Positions 20,080 to 29,878 of a stretch of 64,000 nucleotides of DNA are shown here, piece by piece (position 1 is the first letter of the stretch; the number at the start of each line of letters is the position of its first letter). A program made the translations under genes and the position numbers. The notes under the pieces are model-generated. The model searched no databases and was not told where the DNA came from. It was given only the letters and a program-made list of their open reading frames with translations. The stretch is from CAWBOY01 sp963790585 (GTDB lineage Bacteria; Planctomycetota; Planctomycetia; Gemmatales; Gemmataceae): the NCBI GenBank assembly GCA_963790585.1, contig CAWBOY010000002.1, positions 496,001 through 560,000 of the forward strand. Reading direction: 5' to 3'.

Positions 20080-21834
20080 ATGGCTCAATCGACCACGACG
20101 CTCCTGTCGGGTGCTGATATTCTCGTGCAGTGTCTGATCAACCACGGCGTGGATGTCATTTTCGCGTATCCAGGCGGCGCCAGCATGCCAATTCATCAGG
20201 CGCTGACGCGGTTTGAGGATAAAGTGCGCACGATTTTGCCGCGGCATGAGCAGGGCGGCGGCTTCGCGGCGGAAGGTTATTCGCGCAGCACAGGGAAGGT
20301 CGGAGTATGCGTGGCGACCAGCGGGCCGGGTGCGACGAACTTCGTGACATGCCTTGCCGACGCTAAGATGGATTCGACGCCGATCATCGCTATCACCGGT
20401 CAGGTCGGAACGCCCGTCATCGGCACGGATGCGTTTCAAGAAACGCCGATAATCGAAGTTTGCCGGGCGATCACAAAACATCATTATCTCGTGACCAAAA
20501 CAGAAGATATCGTCCGCGTCTTCAAAGAAGCGTTTCACATCGCTCAGACAGGTCGGCCGGGGCCGATCATCATCGACGTGCCCAAGGATGTGCAGACGAA
20601 TTCCATCGTCGTCGAGGATTGGGATCCGCCGATGAATTTGCCGGGTTATCGGCCCTACTATAAGGCGACAAAGTCGCAGTTGCGCAAGGTCCTGGAGCTG
20701 ATCGGTCAGAGCCGCAAGCCAATCATTTACGCGGGCGGCGGCATCATCAGCGGCGAAGCGGCGGCCTGTCTCAAGGCGTTCGCGGAGCGGACCGGAATTC
20801 CGGTGGCGCTTACACTACATGGGCTGGGCGGCTTCCCGAGCGAACATTTCCTGTGCCTGAATATGCTCGGCATGCACGGCACTGTCTACGCGAACTATGC
20901 GATCAACGACGCCGATCTGCTGCTTGCCTTCGGTGTGCGCTTCGACGATCGCGTGACCGGCAAGGTGTCCGAGTTTGCCAAGCATGGTAAGATCGTCCAT
21001 ATCGACATCGATCCGTCGGAAATCAACAAAAACAAGGTGGCTCATGTCCCGATCGTCGGCGACATTGGCGATGCGCTCAAGGGTCTGATGGCATTGCTGG
21101 ACGAGAATCCGGAATTGATGGCTAGCAACGGCGCCCGCTTCGCCGACTGGATCAAACAGGTCGAACATTGGCGTGAGACCGAGCCATTGCGTTTCGACGA
21201 GCGCGACGATGCGATTTTGCCCCAATACGCCATCCAACGGCTCTGGCAAATTGTCAAGGACCGCGGCGAGCTGGATGACACGATCGTCACCACCGGCGTG
21301 GGTCAACATCAGATGTGGGCGGCCCAGTATTGGCAATTCAATAGCCCGCGACACTGGGTCACCAGCGGCGGCTTGGGCTCGATGGGCTTCGGCTTGCCGT
21401 CGGCAATGGGTGCGCAGGCAGCGCATCCGGGCAAGCGTGTTATCGATATCGATGGTGACGGCAGCTTCCTCATGAACGTGCAGGAATTGGCCTGCTGTTT
21501 CACGGAAAAGCTGCCAGTCAAGGTGTTGCTGCTTAACAATCAGCATCTCGGCATGGTCGTCCAATGGGAGGACCGCTTTCACGCCGGCAATCGGGGCCAT
21601 ACCTATCTCGGCGCCGGTCATGGTGAAGCGCCGTACCCTGATTTCGTCACCATCGCCACGGGATTCCGCTGCGGCTCGCGGCGCGTTACGAAGAAAGATG
21701 ACCTTGATGGAGCACTCGAGGAGTTGCTGGAAAGCAAAGGCGCTTTCGTCCTGGATGTAATGGTCCCATACCAGGAACATGTGCTGCCGATGATCCCGAG
21801 CGGGCGAACCGTGCGGGATATGATTAAGTCCTAA
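20080..21834 (+). CDS. ilvB: Acetolactate synthase large subunit
   Basis: A 584-residue thiamine-diphosphate enzyme that condenses two pyruvates, or pyruvate with 2-oxobutyrate, in the first step of branched-chain amino acid synthesis. It begins with GADILVQCLINHGVDVIFAYP. The catalytic glutamate is in RHEQGGGFAAEGYSR. The FAD-binding middle domain includes ALTLHGLGGFP and FGVRFDDRVTGK. The ThDP motif is DGDGSFLMNVQELA, ending at NNQHLGMVVQWED. ATG 20080 follows TTGGAG; the open frame extends upstream to 19900 but without conserved sequence. No ilvN or ilvH regulatory subunit is adjacent. Confidence 0.92.
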   Translation: MAQSTTTLLSGADILVQCLINHGVDVIFAYPGGASMPIHQALTRFEDKVRTILPRHEQGGGFAAEGYSRSTGKVGVCVATSGPGATNFVTCLADAKMDSTPIIAITGQVGTPVIGTDAFQETPIIEVCRAITKHHYLVTKTEDIVRVFKEAFHIAQTGRPGPIIIDVPKDVQTNSIVVEDWDPPMNLPGYRPYYKATKSQLRKVLELIGQSRKPIIYAGGGIISGEAAACLKAFAERTGIPVALTLHGLGGFPSEHFLCLNMLGMHGTVYANYAINDADLLLAFGVRFDDRVTGKVSEFAKHGKIVHIDIDPSEINKNKVAHVPIVGDIGDALKGLMALLDENPELMASNGARFADWIKQVEHWRETEPLRFDERDDAILPQYAIQRLWQIVKDRGELDDTIVTTGVGQHQMWAAQYWQFNSPRHWVTSGGLGSMGFGLPSAMGAQAAHPGKRVIDIDGDGSFLMNVQELACCFTEKLPVKVLLLNNQHLGMVVQWEDRFHAGNRGHTYLGAGHGEAPYPDFVTIATGFRCGSRRVTKKDDLDGALEELLESKGAFVLDVMVPYQEHVLPMIPSGRTVRDMIKS

Positions 21835-21850
21835 GCAAGGTTTTTTCGCC

Positions 21851-22195
21851 ATGTTGGATCCTAACGCCACGACGGTTGTGCCGCTTTCGCTTCGCAGGGA
21901 AGGCGCTGATCGGCTTATAATCGAATGGAACGATGGCCATCGCGCGAGTTATACTTGGGCTCAACTGCGCGACGCTTGTCCCTGCGCCGGCTGCCGCGAA
22001 GAGCGATTGAAGCCGCCGGACCCGTTTCGGTTGCTGAAGCCCCAAGAATTGGTTCCTTTGGCGGCGGTCAGTATGCCGCGCATCGGAAACTACGCGTATA
22101 AGATCGTTTGGAGCGATGGACACGATACGGGGTTATACACCTTGAAACAATTGCGGTCGCTATGCGAATGTCCGCAATGCAAGACGATTCGCTAA
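21851..22195 (+). CDS. DUF971 domain protein
   Basis: A 114-residue protein of the DUF971 family (N-terminal domain of gamma-butyrobetaine hydroxylase). IEWNDGHRASYTWAQLRDACPCAGC and IVWSDGHDTGLYTLKQLR are its two halves. It has two cysteine clusters, CPCAGC and CECPQC, that could bind zinc or an iron-sulfur cluster. It starts 16 bp after ilvB and is followed by the Mrp-type ATPase, an association common for DUF971. A role in iron-sulfur cluster handling is inferred from that pairing. Confidence 0.85.
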   Translation: MLDPNATTVVPLSLRREGADRLIIEWNDGHRASYTWAQLRDACPCAGCREERLKPPDPFRLLKPQELVPLAAVSMPRIGNYAYKIVWSDGHDTGLYTLKQLRSLCECPQCKTIR

Positions 22196-22268
22196 ACCAA
22201 ACGCTCGCCGGGCGGCTCACGGCGACAGCACGAGTGCATACGACAACTATTGAATTGGGAGACTAGGG

Positions 22269-23090
22269 ATGCGACCTCCTGCTGGTCCGCCGCCGAAAAT
22301 TTCGCTGCCGCACATCAAGAACGTCGTCGCCGTGGCCAGCGGTAAGGGGGGCGTCGGCAAGTCGACTGTCGCCGCGAATTTGGCGTTGGCGTTGGCGGCC
22401 GGCGGTCATCGCGTCGGGCTGTTGGATGCCGATATTTATGGCCCGAGCGTGCCTATCATGATGGGGGTCCGTGGTCTCATCGATCAGGCTACGACCTCGT
22501 TTCCGCTCGACAAGTTTGGCATCAAGCTGATGTCGATCGGTTTTGTCGTGCCCGAAACCCAAGCCGTCATTTGGCGCGGTCCAATGGTCGATCGGGCAAT
22601 CCGTCAATTTCTCACCGATATCAACTGGGGACCGCTCGATTACCTGGTTATCGATCTACCGCCCGGTACCGGCGACGCTCAGCTCACCCTTACGCAGAAT
22701 GCGCCCCTCACAGGTGCCGTCATTGTCACGACGCCGCAAGATGTCAGCCTCGTAGATGCACGTAAGGGCCTCGAGATGTTTCGCCAGGTGCGCGTCCCCG
22801 TTCTTGGCATCGTCGAGAATATGAGCTATTTCACGGGAGACGATGGCAAGCGTTACGAAATCTTCCGTCACGGCGGCGGCAAAAAGTTAGCGGAACAAGC
22901 TGGCGTACCTTTTCTGGGTGAGATACCGATCGATCAGCGGGTCGCTGAATGTGGCGATCAAGGTCAACCGATCGTCGATCGCTATCCCGACTCGCCGGTT
23001 GCGAAGGCCTACATTGCGTTGTCCACCACCGTGATTCAGGAGCTGAAGAAGGCTAAGCAGGTGATGGATCTTCCTGAAGCGGAGCTGTAA
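22269..23090 (+). CDS. mrp: Mrp/NBP35-type P-loop ATPase without CxxC
   Basis: A 273-residue iron-sulfur carrier of the Mrp/ApbC family. The deviant Walker A is SGKGGVGKST, followed by LLDADIYGPSVPIMM, DYLVIDLPPGTGD and the C-terminal HGGGKKLAEQ region. It lacks the N-terminal MIP18/DUF59 domain. The segment that usually carries the cluster-binding CPxCG reads YFTGDDGKRYEIF here, without cysteine. The only cysteine is in AECGDQG. GGGAG precedes ATG. The upstream DUF971 protein, with two cysteine clusters, may supply ligands, or the protein may have another role. Confidence 0.85.
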   Translation: MRPPAGPPPKISLPHIKNVVAVASGKGGVGKSTVAANLALALAAGGHRVGLLDADIYGPSVPIMMGVRGLIDQATTSFPLDKFGIKLMSIGFVVPETQAVIWRGPMVDRAIRQFLTDINWGPLDYLVIDLPPGTGDAQLTLTQNAPLTGAVIVTTPQDVSLVDARKGLEMFRQVRVPVLGIVENMSYFTGDDGKRYEIFRHGGGKKLAEQAGVPFLGEIPIDQRVAECGDQGQPIVDRYPDSPVAKAYIALSTTVIQELKKAKQVMDLPEAEL

Positions 23091-23114
23091 ACGCTCAAGA
23101 AGGCTTGTTGAAAA

Positions 23115-23185
23115 TTAATGCGCCCCACGCAGAGTGCGCTGCGTGGCGCGGGGCGTTGATGTAGAACGCCTTTGGCGTTCTAAGG
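23115..23185. repeat. Two hairpins between mrp and an ABC ATPase gene
   Basis: CGCCCCACGCAG at about 23120 pairs with CTGCGTGGCGCGGGGCG. Just after it, TAGAACGCCTTTGGCGTTCTA is a perfect 9-bp stem with a TTT loop. Neither is followed by a T-run. They resemble planctomycete intergenic hairpin repeats; a weak terminator role is possible. Confidence 0.55.
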
Positions 23186-23325
23186 CAGGCCCATCCTTGT
23201 TGCTTGGGAACGCTGAGAGCGTTTCACACCACAGCCCAGGGTCGCGCAGTGTTCTCAGGTGCGTGCCCCTCTTGGTCGCTAGTCTTATTCGGAGTACATC
23301 TCCTGTCTCTGCTCCGAGGTCACTC

Positions 23326-24315
23326 GTGCCGGCGATAGAAACCGCAAAGCTCGTCAAGAATTACCGGGGCGTTCAGGCGCTCAAGGGCGTGTCGTTGACT
23401 GTTCAACGCGGCGAGATCTTTGGCTTGCTCGGGCAGAATGGCGCCGGCAAGACGACGCTGATTAAGATTCTTCTTGGAATCACCAAACGCAGCGGCGGCG
23501 AGGCAACCCTTCTCGACGAGGCCGTGGGCACAACTGCGGTCCGCCGCAAGGCCGGCTATCTGCCGGAGGATCATCACTTTCCAGGTTATCACACCGGCGT
23601 CAGCTTGCTGGATTTTTATGGAGCGCTGCTCGGCGTGCCCGCAAAGGAACGGCGCGTTCGCATACCGCACTATTTGGACATGGTCGGACTTCGCAAGCGG
23701 ATGCACTACAAGATTCGCACCTATTCCAAAGGAATGAAGCAGCGGCTCGGCGTGGCCCAGGCGCTGATGCACCAACCCGAGATCATTTTTCTCGATGAGC
23801 CGACCGACGGCGTCGACCCAATTGGCCGCCGCGAAATTCGCGAGATGCTCCTAAGGCTCAAAGACGAAGGTAAAACAATTTTCCTCAATTCGCATTTGCT
23901 GGGCGAAATCGAACTCATCTGCGATCGTGTCGGGATCCTGGCTCAGGGCGAACTTATCCGCGAGGGGAGCGTCGCCGCGCTGACGCACACGGAAGGTCTA
24001 TATGATATTGGCTTAGCGGAAGGCGAAGAGTTGCCGGTGGCGGACCTAAGAAGGCTTGGTTTTGGAATCGGCCGCAACGGGTCGGTTTGGACGGTACGCA
24101 TACCCGTCGGCACGACAATTGACCCGGTGGTGGGACTGCTCCATCAGCGTGGCCTCAAGTTGCGGCATTTGACTGAAAAACATATTACCTTGGAAGAGAT
24201 GTTCTTGGCGACGGTGCAAGATGCTCTGCCGAGCCTTGATGCCGGTAACGAAACCGCCCCGCTTCTGGAAGTGCTGCCCGCGGATGATCGCATTCAGAAA
24301 GCGAGCGCTGATTAA
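23326..24315 (+). CDS. ABC transporter ATP-binding protein
   Basis: A 329-residue ABC ATPase of the drug/lipid exporter type. The Walker A is GQNGAGKTT, the signature YSKGMKQRLGVAQAL, the Walker B IIFLDEPTDGVDP, and the switch histidine is in NSHLLGEIE. A C-terminal domain of about 100 residues follows. The GTG start at 23326 has GAGG six bases upstream; longer open frame upstream is not conserved. The stop is directly followed by the permease ATG, so the two are one exporter. Substrate unknown. Confidence 0.88.
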   Translation: MPAIETAKLVKNYRGVQALKGVSLTVQRGEIFGLLGQNGAGKTTLIKILLGITKRSGGEATLLDEAVGTTAVRRKAGYLPEDHHFPGYHTGVSLLDFYGALLGVPAKERRVRIPHYLDMVGLRKRMHYKIRTYSKGMKQRLGVAQALMHQPEIIFLDEPTDGVDPIGRREIREMLLRLKDEGKTIFLNSHLLGEIELICDRVGILAQGELIREGSVAALTHTEGLYDIGLAEGEELPVADLRRLGFGIGRNGSVWTVRIPVGTTIDPVVGLLHQRGLKLRHLTEKHITLEEMFLATVQDALPSLDAGNETAPLLEVLPADDRIQKASAD

Positions 24316-25660
24316 ATGAAATACCTTGCTTTAATGCGGGATTCACTCCGAGAAGTGATCGATGCGAAAATCTTCATCGTGATGGTGTTCTTTTCTCTCC
24401 TGCTCATTGGTTTCCTTGGTTCAATCAGTTACCGGCCAGTAACGGTAGAGGAAGAGATCCAACGGAGCCTTCAATGGTACCTGTTCTTTGCTCAGATGGC
24501 GGAGCAAGATTTGCAGCAGGGAGCTAAACCAAAAGGACCGTTCCTACGGCCTACGGCACCGCCGACGCGATCTGTTCAAATCATAGACTTCAAGCAAACC
24601 AACGACGCCAAGCTTGCCTGGCGCGGCGACTATCAGATGAATCTTGTCGTCACTTTTGATAAGCCACAAGACATTCCGCAGTTCAATATCCTCAACATGT
24701 TTGGGCCGCCAAACCCTTTTGCGCCGAAGCTCCTTGCCGAGCAATTCCAAGTGTTGATTCAAAAAGAATTGCCCTGGCTGTCCTCTGTTCAGGTGGAAGT
24801 TGGGCAATCGGCCGAGCCCAAAGAAGTATTGTTCTCGCGCCACACTGGTGGCGGGGACAAATGAGCGCTTCAATGACATCCGCACTTGGCCTCACGAGCC
24901 GTGCCTGTTTTTTGGCACCGTACCGATTAAGGTTTGGCATGCGACGCTGTCTAGCGAGCTACAGTTTTTCATGGATTGGTTGGTCGGGCAATTCGGCTCA
25001 AGTGCTTCGATGCTGTTGGCAACCGTGGTCACGGCGTTTTTCATTCCGAACATGTTGCGCAAGGGGACAGTCGATCTGCTCATCGTCAAGCCGATTCATC
25101 GAAGCACGCTGTTGCTGTTCAAGTTTTTGGGCGGCGTAACGTTTATGTTTCTAAATACCGTCATCGTGGTATTCGGGGTGTGGCTGGTAATTGGTCTGCG
25201 CTCTGGAATATGGGCCAATAGCTTTTTGCTGTTCATCTTTGTTCTGACCTATCAATTCGCGATATATTATTCTTTCTCCACACTATTCGCGGTAATGACG
25301 CGAAGCCCAATCGTGGCGATTTTGATGACTTGCCTGCTCTGGCTAGTTCTCTTTACGGTAGGTTCGCTCTACTCGATTTTTCATCGCTTCGAGGATCGCC
25401 AGGCCGAGGAGCGCGATCCGGCCTGGGTCTACGACACGGTCGACACGCTGCATTATGTATTGCCGCGCGTTAGCGATTTGACGATTCTCAATTCCAAACT
25501 CATTATCAATGACATCGCACCGCCGAGTAGCTCCGAATATATTCGTGAAAACAAAGCCTTTCAAAGATTTGCCTGGGGCGAGAACTTGATCGTTTCCGGA
25601 GTGTTTATCGGGCTGATGCTGGGCCTATCGTGCTGGTGGTTTAGCACGAAAGATTACTAA
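24316..25660 (+). CDS. ABC-2 type permease (apparent frameshift)
   Basis: Two frames give one permease of about 446 residues. Part one has a first membrane span (FIVMVFFSLLLIGFLGSI) and an external loop of about 130 residues. After a shift near 24845, ATLVAGTNERFNDIRTWPHE leads to five or so more spans (MLLATVVTAFFIPNML, FMFLNTVIVVFGVWLVIGL, LLFIFVLTYQFAIYYSF, ILMTCLLWLVLFTVGSLY, VSGVFIGLMLGLSCWWF). The gene follows its ATPase without gap. The frameshift is most simply a one-base sequence error; otherwise the exporter is inactive. Confidence 0.8.
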
Positions 25661-25691
25661 GAGATTAAAGCCCCTCGCCCCCCGTACTCGG

Positions 25692-25758
25692 GGGAGAGGG
25701 GTTGGGGTGAGGGGGAAATTTTTCGCATATTTGGCCCCTCACCCCCGACCCCTCTCCC
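25692..25758. repeat. G/C-rich inverted repeat
   Basis: The arm at 25692-25714 (starting GGGAGAGGGGTTGGGG) pairs with 25735-25758 (CCCCTCACCCCCGACC...), with one extra base, around an A/T-rich spacer. It lies just after the ABC permease. This CCCTCACCCC-type element is common between planctomycete and other bacterial genes. It could act as a bidirectional terminator, but no T-run is present. Confidence 0.65.
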
Positions 25759-25853
25759 AGAGGGAGAGGGGAGGATAGATTAGCGCCCTCTCGCCAATAT
25801 AGGGGCGAAGGGAGTTTGTGGGGCCGTCTCCTAACAATCGTGTACTATTCCCT

Positions 25854-27245
25854 ATGTCCGACACAATCTTTCAACGGTGCATCGCGCCGGCCTGTGCGGC
25901 GACTTCCTCGCTGGATGACACCTCCTTTGTCTGTCCGCGCTGCGGCGGGCTTATGGATGTGGCTTATGACTGGAATCGGCTGGAGCCGCCGAAATCGCTT
26001 GGTGCGTTTGAAGCGAAGTGGTCGCGCCGCACAGATCCGCTTTGTTTCAGCGGTGTTTGGCGCTTTCGAGAGCTGTTGCCGTTTGCGACGGCTGATCAGA
26101 TCCTCACGATCGGCGAAGGTCAGACCTTATTGCAGTGTGCCGATGTCGTTGGCCAATATGTCGACCTCGATGCGGGCAAGCTGTATTTGCAATATGAGGG
26201 GATGAATCCGTCTGGCAGCTTCAAAGACAATGGCATGTCAGCCGCATTCACGCACGCGCGCCTGACCGGCGCTCGACGGGCGGCCTGTGCGAGTACGGGA
26301 AACACCAGCGCGTCGCTGGCTATGTATTGTGCCGCAACAGGCACGATGCGCGGCATCGTCTTCATCGGCTGCGGCAAAATCAGTTACGGCAAGCTGGCGC
26401 AGGCTCTCGATCATGGTGTGTTGACCTTGCAGATCCAGGGCGACTTCGACGACGCCATGGCCTGGGTGCAACAGGTGGCGAAACGGCTCGGCATCTACCT
26501 CGTCAACAGCATCAATCCCTTCCGCCTGGAGGGACAGAAAACGGTTATGTACCGTGTCCTCGAAGCGCTTGGCTGGGAGGTGCCGGATTGGATCGTCGTG
26601 CCCGGCGGCAACCTCGGCAACTGTAGTGCCTTCGCCAAAGCGTTTCGAGAGCTGTTTGACCTTGGATTGATCAAAACGCTTCCTCGCCTCGCCGTGATAA
26701 ATGCCAGCGGTGCGAACACCTTCTATCAGCTGCACGAAATTCAAGGGCTGCGTTGGAACGGTGGTAAGCCGGACCTAACCAAAATTGAAGCGTATTACAA
26801 ACAATTAGACGATTCAAAGAAGCGCGCATCGACGCTCGCCAGCGCCATCGAGATCAACAGACCCGTGAACCTGACGAAGGCACTTCGTGCGATGGAATGG
26901 CTCAACGGCGTGGTCCGCGAGGTCAATGATCAGGAGATGCTCAACGCCAAGGCGCGCGTCGGCGCTGGAGGCTTCGGCTGCGAACCGGCATCGGCCGCAA
27001 GCGTGGCCGGTGCTCGTCTGCTCCGTCGCGAGGGCATCATCGCCAAGAGTGACCGAGTTGTCTGCATCCTCACCGGCCATGCTCTCAAGGATCCTGACGT
27101 GACCGTCGCCTACCACAGCGGCGATGCGAAGAAGTTCAATGAAATCTTGAGAAGCCGTGGCGTCGACCAGGCTACGTTCGCCAATCAGCCGGTGCCGGTG
27201 CCTAATGATTTGGAAGCGATCATTAAAGCAATCGAATCGCGGTGA
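25854..27245 (+). CDS. thrC: Threonine synthase
   Basis: A 463-residue PLP enzyme that converts O-phosphohomoserine to threonine. A zinc-ribbon-like N-terminus (CIAPACAA, then CPRCGG) is followed by the PLP lysine motif NPSGSFKDNGM, then ACASTGNTSASLA, VVPGGNLGN and GGFGCEPASAASVAG. The ATG at 25854 has no clear Shine-Dalgarno and could be leaderless. GTG 25818 in the same frame lies only three bases after GGGAG. The N-terminal cysteines argue for a start close to 25854. Confidence 0.9.
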   Translation: MSDTIFQRCIAPACAATSSLDDTSFVCPRCGGLMDVAYDWNRLEPPKSLGAFEAKWSRRTDPLCFSGVWRFRELLPFATADQILTIGEGQTLLQCADVVGQYVDLDAGKLYLQYEGMNPSGSFKDNGMSAAFTHARLTGARRAACASTGNTSASLAMYCAATGTMRGIVFIGCGKISYGKLAQALDHGVLTLQIQGDFDDAMAWVQQVAKRLGIYLVNSINPFRLEGQKTVMYRVLEALGWEVPDWIVVPGGNLGNCSAFAKAFRELFDLGLIKTLPRLAVINASGANTFYQLHEIQGLRWNGGKPDLTKIEAYYKQLDDSKKRASTLASAIEINRPVNLTKALRAMEWLNGVVREVNDQEMLNAKARVGAGGFGCEPASAASVAGARLLRREGIIAKSDRVVCILTGHALKDPDVTVAYHSGDAKKFNEILRSRGVDQATFANQPVPVPNDLEAIIKAIESR

Positions 27246-27361
27246 AGAATGGAAGTGGGTTGATTACAGACGGACCGCGACAAAGGGGACCAGGCGCTTT
27301 ATCTCGCCCGGAAAAAAGAAAGATCCCCCTCGCAAGCCGGGGGCTACAATGCGGTCGACTT

Positions 27362-27703
27362 CTAGACTTTGGTTTGCGCTGGATTGGTAGGCGGCGCCGG
27401 CAATGGAAGACCGTTGTTTCGCAACGAGGTCTCCTTTTGTTTCGAGGCATTGCGAATCGCGGTCCAATCGATCGCGGCAACCCAACAATGTTCTTCTGGT
27501 GAGAAAGAGACGGTTCCTTCAACTACAAGTTCATCCAGCTGACCCTCATCGTCAAGATCATCGGAGTAAAGGGTCAGGACTAAACCATCGCGCAATTCGA
27601 GTTGATATTTCGCCAAGTCTTCCATCGTGCCGATGCAATTCAAACGTAGGCGGCCCGACGAATTGGCGTTATGGAAATCCGCATAGATTTTGGGTGTTGG
27701 CAT
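27362..27703 (-). CDS. Small hypothetical protein
   Basis: A 113-residue protein starting MPTPKIYADFHNANSSGRLR with AAGGA seven bases upstream. It has a beta-rich core (LNCIGTMEDLAKYQLELRDG, then LVLTLYSDDLDDEG, then ELVVEGTVSFSPEEHCW) followed by a proline-rich tail. It has no signal peptide or membrane span. Short proteins of this pattern are frequent in planctomycetes, but I know no function. Confidence 0.65.
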   Translation of the reverse strand: MPTPKIYADFHNANSSGRLRLNCIGTMEDLAKYQLELRDGLVLTLYSDDLDDEGQLDELVVEGTVSFSPEEHCWVAAIDWTAIRNASKQKETSLRNNGLPLPAPPTNPAQTKV

Positions 27704-27831
27704 GTTTCTTTCCTTTCGTCACGGCTTCCTTGCGGGATTGGGCATGACCGGAGTGAGCAACCGACTGGCATCCTCGGGGCTAAGGCCAACCAAGGTTGCA
27801 TGGTCCACGAGATAAAAGGCGACGGAGCTAA

Positions 27832-29874
27832 CCCAAGTTAGACACTTTGTCGGTCGTTTTGGTTTTTTCAACCCCAAAATCGAACGTAAGTCCTTTAACC
27901 ACAAGGAATCGATCCGCCAATCCCGATGTAGTGAAGACCTACCTCGTTGACAGGTCCTCTCCCCTTGTGCGATTCTGGTCACGATGTCGAATCGTGCCCG
28001 GAGACGCACATGTTTCTCAGACGCTTCGAGCGACACAAGAACGGCAAGCCGCACACTTACTGGGCCTTGGCCGAGTCGTACCGAACGGCCAAAGGATCGC
28101 GTCAACGCATCGTGGCCTATTTGGGTGAGTTGGACGGCACCGAGCAGGACGGCTGGACCCAACTGTGTTCGCATCTCAACGGCGAAGCGAACCAACGAAG
28201 GCCGCAACCCACCCTGTTCGATCCGCCCTGTTGCGATACCCCACGCGATGATGAGCCCGTGCTGGTCAAACTCAGCAGCATTCGGCTCGAGCGGCCTCGT
28301 GATTTTGGTGATGTCTGGTTGGCTCGGGGTCTGTGGCGGATGCTGGGCCTCGATGAGTTGTTGGAAGAGAAGATCGAGTCCGGACGCGAAGAAGTGTCGT
28401 GGGCTACGGTGGCTTGCATCCTTACCATCGCGCGTTTCTGCGAACCCTCGAGTGAGTTGCATATTGCCGACACCTGGTATCGGCGAACAGCGTTGGATGA
28501 ATTGCTGGGCGTCACATGCGAACAAGTGCATACGAATCGCTTGTATAAGGGACACGATCATCTCTTGCCGCACAAGGAAACGCTGGAAAAGCATCTGCGG
28601 CAACGCCTGGGCGAGCTGTTTGCCTTGAAATGTGATTTGCTCCTCTACGACGTGACCAGCACCTATTTCGAAGGAGACATGGAAGGCTGCCCGATGGCCA
28701 AGCTCGGCTACTCGCGCGATTCGCGGGGTCGACCGGCCGCAAGTATGCATCGGATTGGTAGTCACGGAAGACGGCTTTCCGCTCGGCTATGAGGTCTTTG
28801 CCGGCAACACGCATGACAGCAAAACAGTGCAGCAGATGATCGAGTCGATGGAGCGGAAACATGGCAGCTTGAATCGAGTGTGGGTGATGGATCGCGGCAT
28901 GGTCAGTGAAGCGAATCTGAAGTTCCTGCGGGAGCGTGGCGGGAAGTACATTGTGGGCACTCCCAAGCAGATGCTGCGGCAGTTCGAACAACACATCAAT
29001 GCGGATGATTGGACAACGGTGCAGGAGGGTGTTGAAGTAAAACTGGTGCCGGGGCCGGAGGGTCAAGAGACGTTTATCCTGGCCCGCAGTGCCGATCGCC
29101 GCCTCAAGGAGCAGGCGATGCATGAGAAGTTCACGGCGAGAATGGAGGCCGGATTACAGAAGATGCAGGCCGCGGCGGAAGCGGGGCGATTGAAGGATGA
29201 AGCCATCGCGGGCGAGCGACTGGGCCGGCTGAAAGAGCGGAACTGGCGTGCATCGCATGCCTTTGAGGTGACGATCAAGAAGTTGACGCAGCCCCGAGGC
29301 AAAGCCCATCTCGAAATCACCTGGCGACGCAATGAGAAATTCGGCGACTGGTCGAAATTGAGCGACGGTTGCTACTTGCTCCGCAGTAACCTGACAGATG
29401 TGGATGCAGCGACTTTGTGGAAGCGTTATATCCAACTGACGGAAGCCGAATGGGCCTTTCGCATCACGAAGGACGAATTGGCGATCCGCCCGATCTGGCA
29501 CCAGAAAGAAGACCGCGTCAAGGCCCACATTTTGGTGTGCTTTTTGGCGTATGCGATGTGGAAGACCCTGGCGGGGTGGATGAAGAACGCAGGCCTAGGT
29601 AACGCGCCACGCACGCTAATCGAGGAAATGGCGAAGCTCAAATGCGGGGACATAACGCTCAATGCCCAGTCTCCGGGTAGCGGGCAAAAGAGAAAGATTA
29701 CCTTGCGCTGCGTGACGGAGCCGGACGAATCACAAAGCGTGCTGTTGAACCGCCTGGGTCTGACCCTTCCCCGCCGCCTTCGGCGAGTCGATGAAGCGAT
29801 TCAAATGTAGTGAAATAAACCCCCTCAAATTGAACGCAAGTCCTTTGCCCAGAACAAAAAGTGTCTAACTTGGG
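27832..29874 (+). mobile_element. IS1634-family insertion sequence
   Basis: The 2043-bp element has terminal inverted repeats CCCAAGTTAGACACTTT (27832-27848, and its complement at 29858-29874). It is flanked by the direct repeat CTAA (27828-27831 and 29875-29878), a likely target duplication. A related internal motif (GAACGYAAGTCCTTT) occurs near both ends in the same orientation (about 27885 and 29831). The inside is filled by one transposase gene with an apparent frameshift. Confidence 0.88.
28010..29810 (+). CDS. IS1634-family transposase (apparent frameshift)
   Basis: About 600 residues in two frames. The catalytic triad of the IS4-superfamily DDE enzyme is visible: Asp in LLLYDVTSTYFEG, Asp in VWVMDRGMVSEANL, and Glu in LTEAEWAFRITKDELAIRP. 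The frame breaks near 28727, where GGTCGACCGG would be GGTGACCGG; removing one C restores GYSRDSRGDRPQVCIGL. ATG 28010 has GGAG seven bases upstream. The copy is therefore either recently inactivated or carries a sequence error, as do many host genes here. The intact terminal repeats mean it could still be moved in trans. Confidence 0.85.
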
Positions 29875-29878
29875 CTAA

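Noticed and set aside
20815..21870. A 351-residue minus-strand open frame
   Set aside because: It lies wholly antisense to ilvB, whose cofactor motifs are intact, and has no ribosome-binding site or domain.
27719..28765. A 348-residue minus-strand open frame
   Set aside because: Most of it is antisense to the IS1634 transposase, whose DDE motifs are clear. Only its last 37 residues lie in host sequence, and these are discussed as a possible split gene.
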